Below are positions 45,195-55,467 of a DNA stretch of 64,000 bases, piece by piece. Under the pieces are notes generated by a model, which was given only the letters and a program-made list of their open reading frames with translations, was not told the origin of the DNA and did no database searches. The translations under genes and the position numbers were made by a program. This stretch comes from Lytechinus pictus (lineage: Eukaryota > Echinodermata > Echinoidea > Temnopleuroida > Toxopneustidae). Numbering within the stretch: position 1 is the stretch's first letter; every line of letters starts with the position of its first letter. The stretch spans positions 57,807,920 to 57,871,919 of the forward strand of contig NC_087247.1 in NCBI RefSeq assembly GCF_037042905.1. Reading direction: 5' to 3'.

Positions 45195-45197
<3 letters not shown>
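44429..45197. mobile_element. Mariner-like MITE, copy 2 (769 bp)
   Basis: Same element as 26253-27071: ends CAGTGCGTCCCAC and CTGGGACGCACTG, flanked by TA. Near the right end about 40 bp of the terminal repeat are missing (GATTAAGTTTCTGGGACG here; copy 1 continues with the TTATGATAAATCATCG segment before it). Non-coding. Confidence 0.85.
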
Positions 45198-45233
<36 letters not shown>

Positions 45234-45248
45234 TATACATATATATAC

Positions 45249-45288
<40 letters not shown>

Positions 45289-45320
45289 CTACATTCATAC
45301 ATACATACATACACCCATAT
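45198..45320. repeat. (TA)n / (CATA)n microsatellite
   Basis: ATAT repeats with interspersed CATATA, then CATACATACATAC to about 45313. The Tyr/Ile-rich frames are artefacts. Confidence 0.9.
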
Positions 45321-45339
45321 AGATTTATATATTGAATGG

Positions 45340-45650
45340 TTAATGGTATTCGTCTATTGCCAATTCGTCCACTCATCACATGGTCTACCTTAATTTAGTA
45401 TAATGCCATTCTGTCCACCAACATCCTGGTAACCATTTAGTCTAATACCACCTAGTCTAATATCCACTTAATTTACAAGCATTTCGCCCAATTAAAACTT
45501 AAGTCCAATTCGACAAAATGCTGTATGGACTAAATGGATTATTAGACGAAATGGTGAGTGGAATAAATTGCCATATGAGACCATGTGGATAGTGGACCAA
45601 ATGACAGTAAGCGAGTTGGTAATTGGGCGAATTGGCATTAGACCAATTGA
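45340..45650. repeat. Fold-back repeat of short AATTCG / TAGTCTAAT words
   Basis: Words such as GCCAATTCGTCCAC, TTAGTCTAATACC, GACTAAATGG, TTAGACGAAATGG, TGGGCGAATTGGCATTAGAC appear in both orientations. The left half pairs loosely with the right half, centred near 45500. Non-coding; a likely MITE or palindrome made of about 10 short motifs. Confidence 0.55.
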
Positions 45651-45834
45651 AAATAAACGTATATAGATGTGTCGATCACGTGTTTGTGTGTGTGTAACCC
45701 AAAACCCTAATATATTGGAAATATCTTTAATCTAATCTTTAAAAAATGTACACATTATAGTAACCAGTCACACTTTAATGACAATAATATTTACACTTTC
45801 GGAGATGCAATTTTTTGGGGGGAATACAATTTTT

Positions 45835-46415
45835 TCAATCTGAAGAAGTAGAAATTTCAGAATCATGATGTGTGTAGCATTGACAAAAGCTCCCAATTGC
45901 AAGACGAATACGATAAATTCCATAGAAAATCAAATGAAGAACAGGTGCTGCTACCAATACAGTTAATACAGCTATGACTGCCGATCTACTAGCTTTCGCT
46001 TTCCAATCCAAAGAACCACTGTAGATATAGGTTCCACCACTGGGATTTCGCCCACCGGCTGCGTAGTAAATGGCGGTAAAACAGAAATAAATAAATGCGA
46101 CGAGCATCACGTATACCATGTGTAAGATACGAATGGGTGTGGCCACCAGAATGGTATCAATAAACATGAGCACCATGGCGATACCATGGACGTGTACATT
46201 GAAGACATGGATGACAGTAGAGCTTGAATCATAAACCAGCGCATAAAATAGAATGGTGACAAAGACTGATGCCGCACAAGAGTATACCTGGCAGAATCGT
46301 TGGAGTTGTAAATACCACGGAGTAGATTCATCTCCTCCTGATGGTAATGCGATCTCTACATCTGTTGTATTGGCATTGCTCATCTCAATTTTTTCACCAG
46401 ATTTATCCACATGGC
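45835..46415 (-). CDS. rost-like: rost-like gene, coding exon 3 (residues 111-303 and stop)
   Basis: Acceptor AAATCTACAG, then GCCATGTGG; the phase-1 G completes Gly111. Encodes a polar loop (HVDKSGEKIEMSNANTTDVE) and helices 3-6, and stops at TGA 45837-45835. The ATG at 46437 is intronic. Confidence 0.92.
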
Positions 46416-49400
46416 CTGTAGATTTAGAAGAAAACATAAACAGAGCGTTCTTGAAGAAACAATTGTATTTGTGCTGTTAGCCCTCCCTTTTTTGTTGGGG
46501 TGGGAGGATTCAAGTCCCAGGGGGGCCACTTCCATTGACGAGTGGATACCATGTGCGACCACGGGGTCTCGAAAAGCACCCTAAACACGTATTTTTCATA
46601 TTCTGAAAATGCACCCCTTAACAAGTATTGGCGTGTGGGGGGGGGGCACTTACATTGACGAGTGGATACCATGCGCGACCAAACAAACATGTAAAAATGA
46701 TGTCTTTTTCAAGATAGGGCACGTTACGTACGTAACGTGATAAGGGTGTCAAAAACACAAAAATAATGAAAAAAGGGTATCTATTACGCTAGGAAAGCTA
46801 CGTGTTTAGGGTCAAATTTGCGGAGATGATAAAACAAAATTAAAATGTTTTATAACGGATGTCTTTTTTGCCCCAACACTACGTGTTTAGAGTCCGCTTT
46901 GCGAGAGGTGTGGAAGCTTGGGGTCGTACTAAACCAAATGATGTGTAAAGGTAAAACCGACGACCGACGGACCCGTGACGTACAATAAAATATCGTTGTA
47001 CTTGCTAAGGGGTTCATTTCAGGGAATACTTGCCAAGAGTATCGTTTTGTTTCCAATACTTGTAAAGTAAAGGTCAAAGGTCACGACCTTATAAACCGCT
47101 CCAATACATTATTTGATGCATGTTTTGGATTCCTCTCTGAATTTCCTAATAAATGGTACCTGTTTCATGAAAATTGATCAACACGTTACGACGCAGTGGC
47201 CATTGAAAGTTGAAGGTCACGCCCATTTTTGTCAAAACAAGGAGAAAAGGGCGGGCCGTAGCGCGAGAACCGACGGACCAATTGGACTTATTTTTTTTGT
47301 TTTGTACGTGGGCCATGGTGAATTTTATGTGTACCAAATTACAACAAATTCTGAGACGGTCGGGTGCAACCACTGGGTGAATCCAGATGGAATGACCCTA
47401 TACAGTGGCATCACTTTTATTTTCTTTCATACCAGTAGGGGAAAGAGGTCGGATGGTTAAAAAAAAACATTAAAAAAGGCAACTAGCTCACCATAACAAC
47501 AAACTAATTGGGGAATGCAATAAGAAAACAATCAAGTAAATTCCATAAAAATAGTCATTTTAGTTGATTAAGTGGGAATTAACAACAGAAAAAATGGTAA
47601 TCCTATTATGTATCATCCGCGTATATATTAAGGTGACCGCACATCTTACGATTGGTCTGCGACTCGATTTTAGAATTAAACGTAGTAGAATTTGATGCCA
47701 ATATTGAGACTTGGAATATCTTACTGTGTAATGTTCGAAATCATCGTACGAATGCCTATATTCAAATTTGTGACTATGCTATCATCCTTCTTAGAATAAA
47801 AGCAAATATGATATCTAGTCGTAATGACGTCATAGCAGTCGTACGATTGGCTACGATTTGAAACTAATTTGGCCTTTACTCCAAAATAAAGGCATGCAAT
47901 CTTTCAAAATGGTTATATTAGTATTCTTTCAATTAATTTTAGCCTCAAATAAAATGATATGTTCCATTCACATTTTCATAAAATGAGCAAAATGCGATTT
48001 GTTCCAAAATCGGATCGCGAACAGTCGTAAGGTGTGCGGTGGCCTTTAAAGGTCAAGTCCACCCCAGAAAGGGTTGATTTGAATCAGAAGAGAAAAATCG
48101 AACAAACCTAAGACTGAAAATTTCATCAAAATCGAATATAAAAAAAGTTATAACATTTTAAAGTTCTGCTTATTTTTCACGAAAATATTTATGCACTACT
48201 CAGTGATATGTAAATCGAGTCGATGATGTCCTCATGATTTATTTTGTTTTTTATTGTTCGGATAATACAATATTATAATTTTGTTTCCAGATTTTGCAAT
48301 ATCAACTTGACTAAACCATAAAATGTTAAAAGCATGGATGTTCCACATGTTCAGGGAGGAACAAAACTTTGTTACACATGACAAAGTTATATATTTCAAA
48401 TATTTCATATAATAAAATACAACTAAATAGTTCATGTTTTGTGAAATTAATGCCATAACTTTATTATTTTACATCCGATTTTGGTAAAATTTTCAGTGTT
48501 ATGCTTGTTGATTTTTTTCTGTTTTGATTCAAATCAACTTTTTTTCATAGCATTTGATTAAACATTCCAACCAATAAATTGTTAAGGATCAGTATTGTCA
48601 AAAGTGGTATATATATGATACGATAAGTCGATAAGACCCTATTTATTTTTGAACAACTTTGCACTAAAAATAGTTTTCCAATATATCAATTTTCGAAGCG
48701 TTTGCGAAGTATTATCTTTCAAATTACGGACCTTTAACTTCATAAATTTGATGTGGAAAATAGTGATTTCACATTAAATTTGGTTAAGTGAGTGTATCTA
48801 GAAAATAGTACAGAGAAACGCTCATAAAAGTGTTTAATCATTTGACATTGTATTCTAAACCAAAAGTTATGATCATTAAGGTAGGCTCCATACTCTTTCA
48901 AAACTGAACAATTTAGAAATTGAAATACGCTCGGGATACGCTCACAGATTAACATCAAAACATTAGCAGTATTTTGGCTCGGGAATGAGTTAAATCAGAC
49001 TTATGACCGCTATTATCAGGGTTTAATATCAGAGATGTGGTTTGGGTCCCAATCAATTGAATTGAATTATGATGGTTTGGTCATAAAACCGGCTATAATA
49101 ACTTAATGCTTTAAAACATGGTGAAGGTTAGTTGGAAATGCAGTGAAATTGATATTATATGACGTAGGTCTATACTTGATGAGATGGACGTAAGGGATGA
49201 TAGGCCAATGCTATCAGACGTATCATCGTTTCCGATCACTCGATCTTAAGTACTCTAACCTTTTCACTTTTGACCGGGTAAAATGATGACTGCCAGATCG
49301 ATTACGCACATTTCAGTGTTAGGACTGTGGATCATCACACTCAGTGGAGGTGTCAAGGAATACAATGGTTTATCCCCTTCCTTCTCTCTCCCCAACTCCG

Positions 49401-50406
49401 AAAAATTGCTCTCGTTTGAAAATTCAGTTCAATTGTTCCTGCTTTTTGTTAATCAGTTGCTAATATTTTCTTCCACTGATGTTTTGGTTTATTTTGCTTG
49501 TAACAAAATTTGTGAAGAAATGCCCCCCCCCCCCCTTTGGTTAATCCTGGCTGTGCCTCAGATTTTGTTTCTACCTACCTTTCTTTTCGTGCCCCAGGTG
49601 CCAGTAGAAGGTATTGATAGCGGCGATGATGAAATAAGCCAAGACGAAAAGATAGGTCCAGTTGGAGATGTAGATTAACCATTTCGCCTTTGTGTCTACA
49701 GTACTGTAGAGAGGCTCCCTACCCCAATATACCAAAGTGAGAATTACGAAGACTAGCTGATATATAGCTATCGCTAGACGATATATCATGAAGGTCCATG
49801 GCATTCCAAGCCATCTGCCCTGTGTAATCAGAAAAATCAGAACTGTCTTTTAAAATTTGTGGTAAAAAAAGTATGTGAATTGTGAACTGTTATGTGGAGT
49901 TCTTGGATATCAATATCATTCTCATTGTCAATGCCAACATGTTTATTCAGTATTCACCCTAATCAAACAGCAAACGGTTGTTTGGTTTTCCTGCCAGGCA
50001 CAGTGGGTATTTTGACACACTATACATTACAAATCACTGGTGAGTTACTGAAAATTCTTAAAATGACACCGATCAAAGGGCTTCTCCATGCCATCAGATC
50101 AAAAGTCAATCATGTCACTCCACAATACTGTAAGGGCATCGATGTTCTATAGTAAGCTACGTGATACATCCGGCACACATCCACATTTCTTCAGATATCA
50201 CAGGATAACCATACGGAGATAATTATGTCCCCATGTATGGTAATGACACCGTGACGAATGTGAATAATTAGTCCTATAAGTGTCTAAACATGATGCATGG
50301 AATGAAATACACTTACCTGGGGTGTTACAAATAGGTTTGATTTCGTTCCTCCAAGTAAAAAAGCTCGACAACGGAATTCCTGCTTTAAAGTTTCCAAACA
50401 GCCCAT
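45835..50406 (-). CDS. rost-like: Rolling stone-like multipass membrane protein, 3 exons
   Basis: Coding exons 50406-50317, 49819-49579 and 46415-45835 (minus strand) join in phases 0 and 1 to give 303 aa; Drosophila Rolling stone is about 275 aa. Six hydrophobic segments lie at about 40-60, 78-103, 148-166, 180-200, 205-228 and 255-280. The diagnostic core is HVHGIAMVLMFIDTILVATP, then IRILHMVYV and AIYYAAGGRNPSGGTYIY followed by LDWK. Rolling stone is needed for myoblast fusion in Drosophila; the biochemical role is unknown, and the function of this copy is not known. The N-terminus (MGCLETLKQEFRCRAFLLGG) is short and cytoplasmic-looking; the C-terminus is Ser/His-rich. I infer a plasma-membrane protein. 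The family call is strong. Confidence 0.92.
46520..47072. repeat. Dispersed repeat with CCCTAAACACGT units (copy 2)
   Basis: Two GGGGGCACTTNCATTGACGA + GTGGATACCATGYGCGACCA segments (46520, 46646), with ACCCTAAACACGTATTTTTC and CACCCCTTAACAAGTATTGG between them. Then a block colinear with 12801-13140. It lies in intron 2 of the rost-like gene. An exact AGGTCAAAGGTCA follows at 47072. Confidence 0.7.
47075..47628. other. Intronic sequence, no firm feature
   Basis: Includes GGTCACGACC- and GAAGGTCACGCCC-type words and a poly-A run near 47460. The 115-aa plus-strand frame has no recognisable domain and probably follows from a decayed repeat. Confidence 0.4.
47629..48048. mobile_element. MITE with AAGGTGACCGCACATCTTACG ends
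   Basis: Left TTAAGGTGACCGCACATC then TTACGA; right TCGTAAGGTG, TGCGGTGGCCTTTAA. The arms pair further (GACTCGATTTTAGAAT with AAATCGGATCGCGAA). Internal pair: GTACGAATGCC with GTCGTACGATTGGC. It abuts the next MITE with a shared TTTAA. Confidence 0.7.
48045..48546. mobile_element. TTAAAGGTCAAGTCCACCCC-type MITE, copy 4
   Basis: Complete left end (TTTAAAGGTCAAGTCCACCC) and internal blocks; the right end is truncated after AATCAACTTTTTTTC. It lies in intron 2 of the rost-like gene. Confidence 0.8.
48547..49578. other. Rest of intron 2 of the rost-like gene
   Basis: AT-rich, no repeat recognised. The plus-strand frame at 49283-49678 is antisense to exon 2 in its last part and has a poly-Pro run from a C tract; it is not credible. 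Confidence 0.5.
49579..49819 (-). CDS. rost-like: rost-like gene, coding exon 2 (residues 31-110 plus 1 nt)
   Basis: Acceptor TTACACAG, then GGCAGATGGCTTGG; donor AAAG|GTAGGT at 49579/49578. Encodes helices 1 and 2, including KWLIYISNWTYLF, a strongly conserved family segment. Confidence 0.9.
50317..50406 (-). CDS. rost-like: rost-like gene, coding exon 1 (residues 1-30)
   Basis: ATG at 50406; ends CACCCCAG before the donor GTAAGTG at 50316. Exactly 30 codons, phase 0. A Cys/basic N-terminus with a TPQ end that continues into GRWLG of exon 2, matching the family pattern of a conserved hydrophilic start before helix 1. Confidence 0.85.
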
Positions 50407-50560
50407 CTTTTAAAAGGAATACTCTTTATCTATATAGTCCTTCTAAAATAATAATACTGCGCTTCTAAATACTAATCGTAAGTCTCTCCGATGATGACAC
50501 TGGTATAGTTATCTGTCAACTGACGAGATAGTGGTTTCTTCGTGTTCGCGATCCTGTTTA
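50407..50560 (-). promoter_or_regulatory. Possible promoter of the rost-like gene
   Basis: Minus strand upstream of the ATG contains GGACTATATAGATAAAG about 30 nt before the start codon, a TATA-like element. If used, the 5'UTR would be almost absent; alternatively, TTCCTTTTAAAAG just before the ATG could be an acceptor for an upstream non-coding exon. Neither is confirmed. Confidence 0.25.
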
Positions 50561-51280
50561 TTCGCTTTTATACGTAAATTTCAGATCAGTGAAAGGCGTG
50601 TCTAAACTAGGACAAAAGAGTGACTCCATCACAGCGACGTCGTGTTCATACAAATAAATATGTGGGCCGGTATGTGAGGCAGTGATCTGTGTCCTATCCT
50701 AAACAATTTCAATTACAGATCAGTGATCACCCGCTTGTGGTCAACAAAATAAGAAACATAAAGGTTGATCATAGCGTGGGTGTCATTCGTGTTTCAATCG
50801 ATTCACTGTTGTCAAGCGAGGCATAAATGGATAACACAAGTAAATGACAGGGCCTGCGTACCCGGGGCTGGGGAATGAAGCCCCCCCCCCCCCCCCACTT
50901 TTTTCCGAAACCGTGCACGTGCACAAACGTAAAAATTACCTTCTGATTGTGATTTTTGCATTGTCAGCCTCCCCCTTTCAAAACCGTTCCGCGGCCCCTG
51001 AATGATAGTTCTGTGAACAGAAAATATCAAGCGAAGATGGATAATCTTATCCGAGCCTAATTTTGAAAGCAATAGACCTATATGTATTAATGATCGTCTT
51101 TTTTACTCTCATTAATTTCCAAGGAATAAGATAACACAAATTAGAGGGTGATTGACTTCAGTAAAAACGATCAATTTGAAACTCGTCAAATTCTATTATG
51201 TTTTTTTTTTAATAAGCTGATGAAAGAATATTCAATGAAATAAAACTAACGCAATGAGTGATGCACAAGTTTTATGTGTA
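50561..51280. other. No gene seen
   Basis: Upstream of the rost-like gene. A C-run at 50881-50896. No repeat family recognised. Confidence 0.5.
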
Positions 51281-51789
51281 TTAAAGGGGAAGTTCACCCT
51301 AAAGAAAACTTTGTTGTAAAAGTAGCAGAAAAAATAGTAAAAAATATTGGTGAAGGTTTGAGGAAAATCCGTTAAAGAGTAAGAAAGTTATTAGAGTTCA
51401 AAGTTTTGGATTTGTGACGTCATAAACGAGCAGCTGCCCCATGTGTTATGTAATGAAATGAAATGCATGAATTTTAAATTTTGTATGGTTCCTGATGACT
51501 TAATTTTATTTTCTATTCATGATCGGGTGTGAAATGATTTGCCTATTGATATACAAAAGGTACAGTGAAAACCATTTTCAATTTTCTGAGAAGATCACAT
51601 TTCTTTGATTTTTTTACCATTCGCTATGTAGGAATGCTGCTCGCATATGACGTCACAAATCAAATAATTGAAATTCTAATAACTTTTTAATTATTTGATG
51701 AATTTTTCTCAAACCTTCGGCAATATTTTTTATTATTTTTTCTGCTATTTTTACAATGAACTTTTTGTCAGGGTGAACTTCCCCTTTAA
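51281..51789. mobile_element. TTAAAGGGGAAGTTCACCCT-type MITE, full-length copy
   Basis: Ends TTAAAGGGGAAGTTCACCCT and AGGGTGAACTTCCCCTTTAA form perfect 20-bp inverted repeats. Inner pairs: TAGCAGAAAAAATAG with TTATTTTTTCTGCTA, GTGAAGGTTTGAGGAAAATC with AATTTTTCTCAAACCTTCGG, and GTGACGTCATAA with ATGACGTCACAAAT. TTAA at both ends. 509 bp. The best copy of this family in the window. Confidence 0.9.
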
Positions 51790-52900
51790 AACCATAGTCT
51801 GATTTAGCAATGTTGATTATAGGAGTCTTGCATGATTCCCGTTACCCATTTCTTTATTGGCCAAATTTTGGAGAAGATTATAACGCTTGCCATTCACAGG
51901 TGGATACTTACAAAGAATGTTGCTGACAACAAAACCCCGTTTAGCGTGTCAAATTTTGGGCCTATTATGGTAACTTTGCCATCCAATTACGGTAACAATA
52001 CTCATCAGCCAATCAAAATCAAGGATTCCAAAAAAAATACAATTGGATTGTGCAACGGGGCCCAAGGAGTATGTTCGACAGTTACTGAGCTTGGAATATG
52101 ATAAGAATTGGAAGCTTGAAAGTATATTAGTTATTCATTTCGCATATTAAAAAAGGGTAGCCCCAGACAACATTTGTTGGTTTTCATCAAGCCCTTATAA
52201 TAAACAATACATAATATATACTGTTGAATAATACAAAGCAAGTATGACACTAAATATGGGTAAAAAATTCAATATTATATAGTGACTATTCAATATAAAC
52301 AATAACAGAGCTTACAGAAAATTAAGTCTATACAGAAGCAATTAATATAAAGGCAAGTTTACTTTTACAAATTAAAAAAAACATGCATGTAATGATTATA
52401 ACAAAAGGGCAAATATAGTACAAAAAATAATAGGATAGTGGTCTTGCCTTCCATCATTAGGCCTACTTATGACACGGGGAATGTTAAAAATTTGTTTATC
52501 AAGGGAGGGGTTGATTTGAAGGCATATGGGTCGTCCTGCAATGATATATACATTATAACTTTGATTAACAACGCGTCTCTATTGGGAAATCGTTCCAATC
52601 TGATATTGCAGTGGACACATTAATGATCGTTTATACAATTCGGTATCTTGGAGGATTAGTTGATGTGAATTGCGTGTTATACGATGTGCTACGTCATCAT
52701 GTAAAACATTTTTGGGGGTCAATATATAAGGGGGTGCAAAGATAGTACATACATTTAATGTCATACACACCATAACTTTTGAGTACAATTTTTTCATGTT
52801 GGCCAATATAATTGAGTGAGCACTTGTTCAAAGGGAGTATTAACTTACAGCCCAGCAAGGCTCAAGTGTCGGTCAGGAGCCCCCAGAGGAACGCACATAT
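51790..52900. other. No gene seen
   Basis: AT-rich, with short unsupported frames on both strands. Ends in a less AT-rich stretch before the palindrome. Confidence 0.5.
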
Positions 52901-53136
52901 CTAGTCTAGTTCTAGACGATATTAAACGAATCTATTTGCACCGATATATACGTTCTATTCCGTGCGTACGCCCAGCCGAGTGTGCGCGCAAAACCGAGAA
53001 CCTGTACTCCGAGAAAATATTTTCTCGGAGTACAGGTTCTCGGTTTTGCGCGCACACTCGGCTGGGCGTACGCACGGAATAGAACGTATATATCGGTGCA
53101 AATAGATTCGTTTAATATCGTCTAGAACTAGACTAG
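52901..53136. repeat. Perfect 236-bp palindrome with no spacer
   Basis: Two 118-nt arms, checked base by base, are exact reverse complements, centred between 53018 and 53019 at GAGAAAAT|ATTTTCTC. The match ends sharply at both sides (52900 and 53137 do not pair). The arms are richer in CG than their surroundings. The same open frame therefore reads on both strands (SSLVLDDIKRIYLHRYIRSI near one end), which is a mirror artefact. Flanks both contain GTCAGGAG. Either a very young inverted duplication or a fold-back assembly/library artefact. Confidence 0.97.
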
Positions 53137-53680
53137 TCAGGAGGCCGAGCTGAGCGAGCGTGGCCACTGTCCATCGCATCGCGCAGTGCATGCACCATGA
53201 ATACCGTAATTTCAATCAATCCTCTCCATAGTTCAGCCAATGAACTAATCTTGTCGCACGTGGAAATTTGTAGCCAAAATTTTGACAGAAACATCTCCAG
53301 TACGTTTTCGTGAACCTAAAAAAAAACTAGAGTAACATGTGAACTACAGGTTAGAGGGACAGCATAAGGGTAAGTCAGTCCCCATGTTTTTTTTTTAACT
53401 CTCTAACCAATCTAACGCAACGTTATGGTCGCCTGCGCTCCTCGCAGAACTCGCCGCCGGGGGAGAAACTCGACGGAAGTCATGCTATAACAATAACCGA
53501 CGAGCATATACGGAATTAGCAGACTACGCTCGCAGGGATATTTCGGTTTGCTAAAAGTGGAACGGAATAGCGATCGACGAACAGGGGGAAAAAATCAGTC
53601 GTGGACGAAAGTGGGCGCTATATCGGTGCGCATAAATTCAGCTAATTGTCAGTGAATTCAGCCGAGGAAATTGATTTTAT
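53137..53680 (+). promoter_or_regulatory. CpG-bearing stretch, possible promoter and non-coding first exon
   Basis: CG dinucleotides are frequent for this window (for example GCGAGCGTGGCC, CTCGCCGCCGGGG, GCGATCGACGAAC). A good donor, AAGG|GTAAGTCAG, lies at 53369/53370. No coding frame and no partner exon are visible. A short segment near 53617 (GCTATATCGGTGCGCATAAA) resembles part of the palindrome arm (TATATATCGGTGCAAATAGA). Confidence 0.25.
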
Positions 53681-53829
53681 TTCTCAGAGTTTATTTAAAA
53701 TTTTGATATTTCCAAGATGAAATTTTGTCACTTTCACATTGATTTATTATCAGCAATTGTTATTCAACAAAAAAGATTCATTCAACTGGAATTTTTGTAT
53801 CCTTTACCAACACTATCCACGAGCTTTAA

Positions 53830-54116
53830 AACTATATATGGTTCAGTCAAGTTGGTCCTTATTGTCAAATCTATAAAAAAATGAAATATTGTGTATTTCA
53901 AACAATAAAATACAAAAGAAATAGCGAGTGATGGACATCATCGACTGACTCACCTAGTTGTGCATATCACTGTTTTGTGAAAAATAAGCGAAACTTTAAA
54001 ATGTCATAACTTTCTTATTTTACATCCGATTTTGATGAAATTTTCAGCACTATGCTAGTTTGATTTTTCTCAATTTATTCAAGTCAGCATTTTCCTGGGG
54101 TGGACTTGACCTTTAA
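53830..54116. mobile_element. TTAAAGGTCAAGTCCACCCC-type MITE, right half
   Basis: Starts within the family at GGTTCAGTCAAGTTGGTCC and runs to the terminus GGGGTGGACTTGACCTTTAA at 54116. The left half is absent. Confidence 0.8.
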
Positions 54117-54647
54117 GATTGAACATTAATTCCAACTTTAGGCTTGAAAATGTGAACTTATATAACAAGTTGTATACAACATTAATGATTATTATTATTC
54201 TTCTCTGTATACATCAAATGCCTAAAGTCATGTAAAACCTTTCTCTGTATCTCTTTTTTTTTCTTCTTCGCCCCCCCCCCCCCCCCATTTTGGTATCTCT
54301 CTCCCTTTCTTGCCCATCCTTCCCTCACGCTCACTCTAAATAAATCAATATTCACCAAAGAAGACATTTAAATCTAACTGTCCATGGCAAGGACCATATC
54401 TCAATTAATTACTATAGTAAACATATTTTCTCCAATGTCAAGGTATCCTGTACACATAGTAATTCAGACAAGCCAAGATGTTTAATTCACAATAGTGATT
54501 TGATATTCAATTTTAATAAAATTGTACACCAATACCAGTACATAGCATAATTAAGAATGTTCATTCATTCATCAGATTCTGAGAAAAAAGTAGAAAAATA
54601 TAGAATACCTTGTCTTTAATATTCATTCAAGGTGATATAATACATTG
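54117..54647. other. No gene seen; homopolymer tract
   Basis: Holds a T/C-rich run and a 16-nt C-run near 54270. AT-rich otherwise. Confidence 0.5.
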
Positions 54648-55256
54648 TTTAAAAATCAAGTCCACCCCAGAAATGTTGATTTGAATAAATAGAGAAAAAT
54701 CAAACCAGCATATTGCTGAAAATTTCATCAAAATCAGATGTAAAATAAGAAAGTTATGGCATATTAAAGTTTCGCTTATTTTTCACAAAACAGTGATATG
54801 TACAACTCAGTGACATGCAAAGAAGTCAGTCGATGATGTCCATCACTCACTATTTCTTTTGCTTTTTATTGTTTGAATTATACATTACTTCATTTTTTTA
54901 TAAATTTAAAAATAAGGAACAACTTGACTGAACCATATAGTATTAAACAATGCTAATTCCACATGTTCAGGGAGGAATCATTGTTGTTTCACTTGACAAT
55001 GAGGAGAAAATTATAATATTTCATATTTCATATAATAAAATACAAAGGATATAGTGAGTGGATGATGTCATCGATCTCCTCATTTGCATACCAGCCAGTA
55101 GGTGCATATAAATGTTCTGTGAAATTAAGCGAAACTTTAAAATGTCATAACTTTCTTATTTCAGATCCGATTTTGATGAAATTTTCAGTGTTATGTTTGT
55201 TGGATTTTTCTCTTTTTATTCAAATTAACTTCTTGTTGGGTGTACTTGTCCTTTAA
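54648..55256. mobile_element. TTAAAGGTCAAGTCCACCCC-type MITE, copy 6
   Basis: Left TTTAAAAATCAAGTCCACCC, right GTACTTGTCCTTTAA, with the family's internal hairpin blocks (ATCAGATGTAAAATAAGAAAG with CTTATTTCAGATCCGATTTT; ATGATGTCCATCACTCACT with GAGTGGATGATGTCATCG). Confidence 0.85.
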
Positions 55257-55265
55257 CAAAGGGAT

Positions 55266-55467
55266 AAAACACTCTTTAAAATGTTGGGCAACATACTGTC
55301 CACACAACAATTGGTTAAAACTTTATCCAATTCCGGGTAGTTTTAAGCCAATAATGTGCGCTTTAGGTGAAAACTAAACAGTATTGGCTGAAAACTTCCC
55401 AGAGTTGGATAATTTTTAACCAATTGTTGTGTGGACAGTATGTTGCCCAACATTTTAAGAGTGTTTT
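55266..55467. mobile_element. 202-bp fold-back MITE
   Basis: AAAACACTCTTTAAAATG pairs with CATTTTAAGAGTGTTTT, and TGGGCAACATACTGTCCACA pairs with TGTGGACAGTATGTTGCCCA. The stem of about 80 bp has few mismatches and a loop near 55365. It lies 9 bp from the previous MITE. Confidence 0.85.

Noticed and set aside
46437-46437. ATG at 46437 as the start of the rost-like protein
   Set aside because: It lies in the intron upstream of a good acceptor (46416) and would lose helices 1 and 2, which are encoded by in-phase upstream exons.
47113-47460. 115-aa plus-strand frame in the rost-like intron
   Set aside because: No domain, no splice sites of note, and an origin in a decayed repeat is more likely.
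49283-49678. 131-aa plus-strand frame near the rost-like gene
   Set aside because: It runs antisense into exon 2 and includes a poly-C-encoded proline run; no recognisable domain.
52816-53215. Matching 88-aa and 86-aa frames on opposite strands
   Set aside because: Their identical parts come from the perfect palindrome; there is no domain and no splice support.
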